Shown here one piece after another: positions 15,223 to 20,770 of a DNA stretch of 20,770 bases; within the stretch, counting starts at the first letter, position 1; every line of letters starts with the position of its first letter. The notes beneath the pieces were generated by a model. It was given only the letters and a program-made list of their open reading frames with translations. It was not told the origin of the DNA and did not search any database. Where the stretch lies: contig JAWUVZ010000114.1 of the NCBI GenBank assembly GCA_034112105.1, positions 1 to 20,770 on the forward strand. The letters run 5' to 3'. The position numbers and the translations under genes are program-made. This DNA comes from Glaciecola sp034112105 (GTDB lineage: Bacteria; Pseudomonadota; Gammaproteobacteria; Enterobacterales; Alteromonadaceae).

Positions 15223-15531
15223 TTATACTGATAGCACAGAATTTTCGTCAACTGACACAGGCGAAGGAATATAAGCATCGGCGTTCCAATCATTTTCCCA
15301 TTGATTATCGTCTAGCAAGTAGCGGAATTCGTATTGGGTATCTTTTGGCAAAACAACGGTGTATGAGAAAGACCCGTTTTTTAATTTCTTCATTGGGGTC
15401 GTAGCAGCATCCCAATCGTTAAAATCGCCCACGATACACACTTTATCAGCATTTTTAGCTTCGTCTTTTGACAACTTAAAAGTGACTTTACAAACAGGCT
15501 TAGATTTTAGGTATTGTTTATTGAAGCTCAT
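15223..15531 (-). CDS. Stand-alone isoamylase early-set / CBM48-like domain protein
   Basis: A 102-residue protein that is only an immunoglobulin-like starch/glycogen-binding domain of the GH13 N-terminal (E-set/CBM48) type, with no hydrolase. The signature is CIVGDFNDWDAATTPMKKL, then GSFSYTVVLP, YEFRYLLDDNQWENDW and ADAYIPSP. The aromatic and polar residues of the binding face appear to be present. There is no signal peptide, so it is probably cytoplasmic. It may bind glycogen or act as a regulatory subunit, but the function of these single-domain proteins is not established. GGAGAGG lies just before the ATG at 15531, making that a better start than the in-frame ATG at 15543. It has its own terminator and seems to be monocistronic. 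Confidence 0.85.
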   Translation of the reverse strand: MSFNKQYLKSKPVCKVTFKLSKDEAKNADKVCIVGDFNDWDAATTPMKKLKNGSFSYTVVLPKDTQYEFRYLLDDNQWENDWNADAYIPSPVSVDENSVLSV

Positions 15532-15534
15532 TAG

Positions 15535-15541
15535 CCTCTCC
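15535..15541 (-). promoter_or_regulatory. Ribosome binding site deciding the CBM48 start
   Basis: GGAGAGG on the minus strand lies three bases (six from the GGAG core) before ATG 15531. It overlaps the alternative upstream ATG, which has no site of its own. Confidence 0.7.
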
Positions 15542-15672
15542 ATTTAGTAATAAAATTACATAATAATAGAGAGTAGTACAAAAAACAAGCATGTAAATCA
15601 GTATTTACCGTAATTTAATTACCAATTTCACGTGAACTACTTTTCACCACAGTGTGAGAACTTATTCTCAGT

Positions 15673-16902
15673 TTACTGATCCGTCGCTGGTTTTTTCTTC
15701 GCATATTGCACCGCAAAAAATGACAGTACTGAAAATATTAAAAAGCCAAAGGCAATGGGAGTCAGATCATCGTTTAAAAATAAATTAATCGTAGTTGCAA
15801 TAGGCACGGCAATTAGGCTAGTCAAAGACCCTATAAACGCCGCACCTAAACCGGCAATATGGCCAACCGGCAACATAGCTAAGGCATTCAAGTTGCCAAA
15901 CAGCATACCAATAAAAAAGAAACCAAAAAACATGGTGCTAATAAACAACCAAAGTGGCGGTACACCGTCAAAGTACAGCGTAATTCCAGTCAGTGCGACA
16001 CCGTAAACCAAGGAGAAAAAAAGTGCTCTGTCACACATCGAGTGCATTCCCCATTTCATAACCATAAGACCATTAAATAGCGATGCTAGGCCGATCGAAA
16101 ATGCTAACGTTGCGAATACCAATGGAAACCATTCACCAGTATCATAAATTTCTTGAAAGATCGTTTGAGAACCGCTGAGGTAGGCTAGAAAAGCACCAAA
16201 TATGCAGCCCATCGCGATCGAGTATCCCATGACTTGTGGCTGCTTTAAAAGCCAAAAACAAGACCGAAAGAAATGATGCCAAGCAAATTTATTGCGATTA
16301 GCTCGTATTAAAGTTTCAGGTTGACGTAAAAAAAACCACCCGCCCGAAATAACAGCTACGATCCAAAAAACGGTGAATATTTCACGCCAATGAAAATACT
16401 TCATTACGGCTTGGCCAGCAAGAGGGGCAACCATTGGCACAAGGATAAATATAACGGTAATAAACGACATAACCCTGGCCATTGCATCGCCTGCATACTG
16501 ATCACGAATAACGGCCATTGAGGCGACCCTAGGTCCAGACACCCCAAAAGCTTGTATCAGGCGACCAAACAATAAAGCTTCCATCGATTCTGCAAAATAG
16601 CAAACCAAGGTACCTATAATAAATATAATAAGACCGACTAGAATGGTCAGTCGTCGGCCCCGAGCATCAGAAAATGGACCAAAGAATATTTGACCCAATG
16701 CCATACCACCAAAAAAGAGCGATATAACTAAATAGGTTTGCTGAGTACTTTGGCTACCGAGGTCAGAACCAATTTGATTTAAAGCCGGCAACATTGCATC
16801 GATACTTAGCGCAACAAGTGACGTCAAAAGCGCCATTAATGCGATAAATTCGAATAACGGCAATGGCGGTTTAACAGTGATGCGTGTCGTTGTTTTTGTC
16901 AT
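15673..16902 (-). CDS. Bcr/CflA family MFS drug exporter
   Basis: A 12-helix major facilitator of the Bcr/CflA subfamily, typically a proton-driven exporter of antibiotics or small metabolites such as bicyclomycin or cysteine. It has 409 residues, the usual length. TM1 carries SIDAMLPAL with Asp35, characteristic of the subfamily. Motif A is GPFSDARGRRLTI (75-87) in the loop after TM2. The TM4-5 region has GRLIQAFGVSGPRVASMAVIRDQYAG, with motif C-like Gly/Pro residues (VPMVAPLAGQAVM) in TM5. The C-terminus is short and basic (VQYAKKKPATDQ). The start ATG overlaps the stop of the carbonic anhydrase gene by four bases, so the pair is translationally coupled. The substrate is unknown. Confidence 0.9.
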   Translation of the reverse strand: MTKTTTRITVKPPLPLFEFIALMALLTSLVALSIDAMLPALNQIGSDLGSQSTQQTYLVISLFFGGMALGQIFFGPFSDARGRRLTILVGLIIFIIGTLVCYFAESMEALLFGRLIQAFGVSGPRVASMAVIRDQYAGDAMARVMSFITVIFILVPMVAPLAGQAVMKYFHWREIFTVFWIVAVISGGWFFLRQPETLIRANRNKFAWHHFFRSCFWLLKQPQVMGYSIAMGCIFGAFLAYLSGSQTIFQEIYDTGEWFPLVFATLAFSIGLASLFNGLMVMKWGMHSMCDRALFFSLVYGVALTGITLYFDGVPPLWLFISTMFFGFFFIGMLFGNLNALAMLPVGHIAGLGAAFIGSLTSLIAVPIATTINLFLNDDLTPIAFGFLIFSVLSFFAVQYAKKKPATDQ

Positions 16903-17474
16903 AACACTTTGATCTTGCCATTTCTCAAACTATAAATCCAACTGTGGATCTTAACGTCTTGTTCACGTTTCATCGCATCTCGATATACTGACGTACGGCG
17001 GACATTTTCAGCTTGCTGTAGCACATTAAGTTCGCACAATTTGGCAGCTTTTTGCTCTGGTAAAAGTGGATCCAATAATGCCTTATTCTCGTTTGCTGTG
17101 TCTTTAATATGCGCTAGCCAGTTATCAATTAACCCTAAGCTATCATCGCCCATAGCTGCCTCAACGCCACCACAACCATAATGCCCACAAACAATAACAT
17201 GCTTGACTTGCAACACATCGATAGCGTATTGGAGTACTGACAAACAATTGAAGTCAGTGTGAATAACCATGTTAGCTACATTGCGATGCACAAATATATC
17301 ACCTGGCAACAAATCAACAATTTGGTTGGCTGGCACTCGACTATCTGAACATCCAATCCACAAATATACCGGCTTTTGTTGTTCAGATAATTTATTAAAA
17401 AATTCAGGATCGGCTTTTTTCGTCTCTTCTGCCCAACGCAAATTGTTATCTAATAGTTTCTTAATTTCTGGCAT
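16899..17474 (-). CDS. can: Beta-class carbonic anhydrase
   Basis: Interconverts CO2 and bicarbonate in the cytoplasm and supplies bicarbonate for carboxylases. The zinc ligands are Cys42 (IGCSDSRVP), His98 and Cys101 (CGHYGCGG), with the Asp44-Arg46 dyad also present. Conserved FVHRNVANMVIHTDFNCLSV and the LGLIDNWLAHIKD segment are close to E. coli Can. At 191 residues it is shorter than E. coli Can (220); it ends right after the strand SWIYSLRNGKIKVL and lacks the C-terminal helical tail. The core is intact. The stop overlaps the start of the MFS exporter gene (ATGA, 16899-16902). The TonB-C protein gene lies 25 bases upstream, so the three may form one operon. Confidence 0.94.
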   Translation of the reverse strand: MPEIKKLLDNNLRWAEETKKADPEFFNKLSEQQKPVYLWIGCSDSRVPANQIVDLLPGDIFVHRNVANMVIHTDFNCLSVLQYAIDVLQVKHVIVCGHYGCGGVEAAMGDDSLGLIDNWLAHIKDTANENKALLDPLLPEQKAAKLCELNVLQQAENVRRTSVYRDAMKREQDVKIHSWIYSLRNGKIKVL

Positions 17475-17499
17475 GGTAACTCGTTTTTATGGACGTTTA

Positions 17500-18714
17500 C
17501 TATTCTCGTATAAAGTTGATAGTAACGTCGAAGCCTGTTGTTACGGTAAATTTACCAGTGACAAATTTTGGAGCGAAATACCATTGCTTAAGCGAATCAA
17601 TGGCTAGTTTATTAAAATCAGCATGCGTACTACTTTTAATACGCATGTTAATGGGCTGTCCTTTCTTACTAATATCCATTGTTATTATAACAGACGCGTT
17701 ATTGATATTAGCATTTGCGATACTGTGCGGCGGAAATTTTGCAGAGACTTGATATAAAGGTTTTTGCCTGAATACCCAAGACCTACTCTCGCCCACCGCT
17801 TGACTGTGGAAAATGGCTTTTTGTGTTTCTTTTTTCCGCGCGTATATTGAGACGAGATGAGCATGTGCAATCACAAAAAATGGTGGTATTCCTGCGTCTT
17901 GGGCATTTGCTGACATTAGCACTTGCTCAAAAACAATTCGCGCATCTTTGTATTTTTGCATCCCAAAATATACTTGGCCAACATAGGTCAATGACTCGAT
18001 ATAGACGACAGAGTCCTGACCTAAATATTTTTTCGCATCCAAATTGAATTGTTTGGCTATTTTGAGGAGACGTTGGTCCTTCTCCGCCCAATTATTAATG
18101 ACCGCGGTTTTCACCGTGTGCCCACGGAACATTAGGCTATTTTCGGGCATGCTTGAGATTAGCGCGTCAGTAACTTCAAACAATTTTGCAATCGCCCTAT
18201 TACGTCCAAATTGAGAAATACCTAAGTCTGTTGCTGACAATCCCTGGCTTTTATATGCGCTGTATATCAGATTGATAATATCGAGCAAGCTGAAATAATA
18301 TGCTTGGCTTTCATCACCTTGAGTTTCCTCATGGTAATTAGTAACCGATTCATAATTGGCAGCAGACAGTGCATATTCACCTACCTCTAAATAAGCGTTA
18401 GCTAAATTTTGCTGCAACATAAAAGTGCTCTGGTGACGTGAACCAAACTTTGCCCTGCCTAGCAGGTAAGTCTGCTTTGCAACATGAACCAATTCATCTG
18501 GTGAATACTTTCCGGACTTTATGCTTATGACATATTCTTTATATGCTTGACTGAAGGTCGTTAGCGGCTCACTTTCATCAACATCTATCACGGCTTTCGC
18601 CGTGGCATTACCTGAGCCAATAAATACCGTAGCTAACGCTGCGGCGAGTATTTTATGACGCTGACTGAAGCTGGTCATCAGCTCATCATTTTCCATGGTA
18701 TGAATATTTATCAT
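17500..18714 (-). CDS. Periplasmic TPR protein with a TonB-like C-terminal domain
   Basis: A 404-residue protein from the first ATG. The N-terminus has a hydrophobic segment HKILAAALATVFIGSGNATA that looks like a signal peptide, and starting from the third ATG (18678) would put it at the usual distance from the start. No start has a strong ribosome binding site. The middle (about 75-310) is helical with TPR-like units (for example TFMLQQNLANAYLEVGEYAL and VYIESLTYVGQVYFGMQKYK). The last 85 residues resemble the TonB C-terminal fold: PPHSIANANINNASVIITMD, then GQPINMRIKSS, LAIDSLKQWYFAP and TGFDVTINF. It lacks the Pro-rich spacer of classical TonB, so it is probably not an ExbBD-driven energy transducer. 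It may be a periplasmic or envelope scaffold. It precedes the carbonic anhydrase gene by 25 bases. Confidence 0.75.
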   Translation of the reverse strand: MINIHTMENDELMTSFSQRHKILAAALATVFIGSGNATAKAVIDVDESEPLTTFSQAYKEYVISIKSGKYSPDELVHVAKQTYLLGRAKFGSRHQSTFMLQQNLANAYLEVGEYALSAANYESVTNYHEETQGDESQAYYFSLLDIINLIYSAYKSQGLSATDLGISQFGRNRAIAKLFEVTDALISSMPENSLMFRGHTVKTAVINNWAEKDQRLLKIAKQFNLDAKKYLGQDSVVYIESLTYVGQVYFGMQKYKDARIVFEQVLMSANAQDAGIPPFFVIAHAHLVSIYARKKETQKAIFHSQAVGESRSWVFRQKPLYQVSAKFPPHSIANANINNASVIITMDISKKGQPINMRIKSSTHADFNKLAIDSLKQWYFAPKFVTGKFTVTTGFDVTINFIRE

Positions 18715-18779
18715 AGTTAAAGCTTACATCATCGAACTTAAAGGTCCGTTATTGTTATTATTTTAGTTTCAAAAGTGGC

Positions 18780-20030
18780 TCATTGTCTTACTGAACCATC
18801 CCCGATAACTATAAATTTTTCAGTTGTTAACGATTCAGCTCCCATCGGACCATAGGCATGCAACTTACTTGTCGAAATACCAATTTCAGCACCTAAACCA
18901 AGTTCACCACCATCGGAGAACCGAGATGAAGCATTGATCATAACCACAGATGAATCCACTTCTCGCATAAATCGCTGAGCAAGAGAAAAGTCCTCTGTAA
19001 CAATTACTTCTGTATGGCCTGAAGCATACTCGCGAATATGCTCGAATGCTTGTTCCTCATCATTAACTATTCTCACTGCAATTTCTAAGGCAAGATATTC
19101 AGCTTCCCAATCGTCTCGACCAGCAAGCGTTGCGTGCTTAAAATATGCGAGTGATTTTTCACAAGCATGCACCACAACCGACTTAGACTCAAACATTTTT
19201 GCCGCCAAAGGCAAGAACTCAGTGGCGATACTCTCATGTACCAACAATGTTTCAAGCGCATTGCATACGCCAGTGCGCTGAGTTTTCCCGTTTTCTAATA
19301 TCGCTAAGGCTTTGTCGAGTTTTGCCGCTTTATCTACATATAGATGACATACGCCTTTGAAATGCTGTATCACTGGAATACGACTATGCTCGGTTACATA
19401 GTTGATTAATCCTTCGCCACCACGGGGAATGACAAGGTCAATACTTTCACTCAAGGTCAACATTTTCGCCATCACCTCGCGATCTGCAACAGGTATAACG
19501 GTAACGATATCTTCGCTTAATTGCTGGCTTATTAAAGCAGCTTTTAATATTTTCGCTAATGCTTGATTGCTATGCTGAGCTTCTTTACCACCACGCAAAA
19601 TCACCGCATTTCCCGACTTTAAACAAAGCACAGCAGCGTCAATCGTCACGTTCGGTCTTGACTCATAAATCATCGCAATAACACCCAGTGGAATACGCAT
19701 TTTGCCAACTTGAATACCTGAGGGCATTGGCTGCAAATGGCTAATAGCACCTAAGAAATCGGGTTGTCCTGCAATTAGAAAAACCGCATCGGCAATATTT
19801 TTTATGGCTTTTTCATCAAGCAGAAGGCGATCGAGCATGGCTGCGCTCAAATCTGTATTCCTTGCATGTTCAATATCAAGTTTATTAGCATCTAAAATAG
19901 TTGCCGTTTCTGCGATTAGATTGTTGGCAATTTGCGTAAGTAAAGCTTTGCGCTTAGCGTTACTTAAGGAAGCTATTTGATGCTTAGCTGCAGCCGCTTT
20001 TCTTGCAGTAATTTGAATGTCGAATGTCAT
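18780..20030 (-). CDS. proA: Glutamate-5-semialdehyde dehydrogenase (gamma-glutamyl phosphate reductase)
   Basis: Reduces gamma-glutamyl phosphate with NADPH to glutamate 5-semialdehyde, the second step of proline synthesis. The 416 residues match E. coli ProA (417). Motifs include PLGVIAMIYESRPNVT (114-129), LKSGNAVILRGGKEA (137-151), IPRGGEGLINYV and HFKGVCHLYVD. The catalytic Cys256 lies in KTQRTGVCNALETLLVH. HAYGPMGAESLTTEKF is near the end. It follows proB by 54 bases on the same strand, as in the usual proBA operon. A six-codon frame (METKNT) in the gap ends in an ATGA overlap with the proA start, which might couple translation but could be chance. Confidence 0.97.
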   Translation of the reverse strand: MTFDIQITARKAAAAKHQIASLSNAKRKALLTQIANNLIAETATILDANKLDIEHARNTDLSAAMLDRLLLDEKAIKNIADAVFLIAGQPDFLGAISHLQPMPSGIQVGKMRIPLGVIAMIYESRPNVTIDAAVLCLKSGNAVILRGGKEAQHSNQALAKILKAALISQQLSEDIVTVIPVADREVMAKMLTLSESIDLVIPRGGEGLINYVTEHSRIPVIQHFKGVCHLYVDKAAKLDKALAILENGKTQRTGVCNALETLLVHESIATEFLPLAAKMFESKSVVVHACEKSLAYFKHATLAGRDDWEAEYLALEIAVRIVNDEEQAFEHIREYASGHTEVIVTEDFSLAQRFMREVDSSVVMINASSRFSDGGELGLGAEIGISTSKLHAYGPMGAESLTTEKFIVIGDGSVRQ

Positions 20031-20084
20031 GTATTTTTAGTTTCCATGGTCTATCATTAACACTGCTTTCGTGTTTTTATTTTG

Positions 20085-20770
20085 TTAGGGTGTAATCGCT
20101 TTAATCAGAACCAAATCGTCACGATGAATCGCCTCTTCTCCATGACTGAAGCCGAGTACCGACTCTATCCGACTACTATTCAGCCCTTTAATCGATTTCA
20201 ATTCTGTATGCGAGTATAAACTAATACCTTTAGCAATGACGATACCTTGATAGCTAATATCAACGGCGTCATTACTTTTAAAGCTGCCGCTGACGTCGCT
20301 TATACCTATGGCTAAAAGCGACGCGCCTTTTTCAGTGATGGCTGTATAGGCACCTAAGTCGAGAATCAGCGTTCCTTTTGATTTAACCGTGTGCGACAAC
20401 CATTGATGTCTTGCTGAGTGTTTTGTAGGTATCGCATTAAACAATGTGCCGGGGCAAAAACCCTGTGCTAATAAATCAAAAACAGTGGATTGTTTACCGT
20501 TCACTAATAAGGTTTGTACGCCACTCTCACAACACTTTTGAGCCGCTTGTAGTTTTGTAATCATACCACCCGTTCCAGCAATTGTACCTGCACCACCCGC
20601 GAGAGCGCTAATTTGAGGGGTAATACTCTTAACATTGGATAATAGTTTGGCATCTGGTTTTTTTCTAGGATCGGCATCGAACAAACCATCAACGTCGGTG
20701 CATATTATGAGCGTATCTGCTTGTGCAACAAGGGCGGTATGTGCAGCCAGATTGTCGTTATCACCCACTT
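20085..20770 (-). CDS. proB: Glutamate 5-kinase, C-terminal part (runs off the window)
   Basis: ProB phosphorylates glutamate to gamma-glutamyl phosphate, the proline-controlled first step. About 228 codons are visible and the 5' end lies beyond position 20770. The amino-acid-kinase domain shows VGDNDNLAAHTALVAQADTL, TDVDGLFDADPR and GTGGMITKLQAAQKC, all typical of glutamate kinase. A C-terminal PUA domain follows (from KGTLILDLGAYTAITEKGAS to EAIHRDDLVLI), as in E. coli ProB. The feedback-binding part is only partly visible. The gene is followed by proA. Confidence 0.96.
   Translation of the reverse strand, partial: VGDNDNLAAHTALVAQADTLIICTDVDGLFDADPRKKPDAKLLSNVKSITPQISALAGGAGTIAGTGGMITKLQAAQKCCESGVQTLLVNGKQSTVFDLLAQGFCPGTLFNAIPTKHSARHQWLSHTVKSKGTLILDLGAYTAITEKGASLLAIGISDVSGSFKSNDAVDISYQGIVIAKGISLYSHTELKSIKGLNSSRIESVLGFSHGEEAIHRDDLVLIKAITP

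Overview
The window looks like core chromosome of a marine gammaproteobacterium, most likely in the Alteromonadales (Alteromonas/Glaciecola/Paraglaciecola-like). The basis is strong similarity by eye to the Escherichia coli versions of LexA, PlsB, IlvA, IlvY, IlvC, ProA/ProB, carbonic anhydrase and YifB/ComM, together with moderately AT-rich DNA. No rRNA, tRNA, CRISPR array, insertion sequence or prophage was recognised.

Layout. (1) Positions 1-283 hold the 5' end of coxB (minus). A 395-base gap ends in a strong terminator for lexA. (2) lexA (minus) and plsB (plus) are divergent across 201 bases with two LexA boxes. plsB carries an in-frame amber codon inside its catalytic domain and is otherwise intact over 811 codons. 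(3) ilvA (minus) converges on plsB. It is preceded by a leader with an intrinsic terminator and a possible competing stem, which resembles an attenuator. (4) yifB/comM (plus) converges on a two-gene unit of a four-helix membrane protein and a small HTH regulator (minus). (5) A 284-base gap with two long perfect inverted repeats precedes ilvY (minus), which is divergent from ilvC (plus) over a palindromic operator region. (6) Positions 11.3-15.2 kb hold a small membrane-lipid-like locus. An EEP-family hydrolase and a PGPGW membrane protein (minus) are divergent from a CDP-archaeol-synthase-like cytidylyltransferase, a CDP-alcohol phosphatidyltransferase and a processive-type GT2 glycosyltransferase (plus). 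(7) A run of minus-strand genes follows: a single-domain CBM48-like protein, a Bcr/CflA MFS exporter overlapping a beta carbonic anhydrase, a TPR/TonB-C periplasmic protein, proA and the 3' part of proB.

How the genes work together. ilvA, ilvC and ilvY cover steps and control of branched-chain amino acid synthesis. proB and proA give the first two steps of proline synthesis. plsB would start phospholipid synthesis, if it is translated. The CarS-like, CDP-alcohol transferase and GT2 trio could make and glycosylate an uncommon phospholipid. That proposal is the least described system in the window and is an inference from domain order only. The plsB amber codon is the most striking anomaly seen directly.
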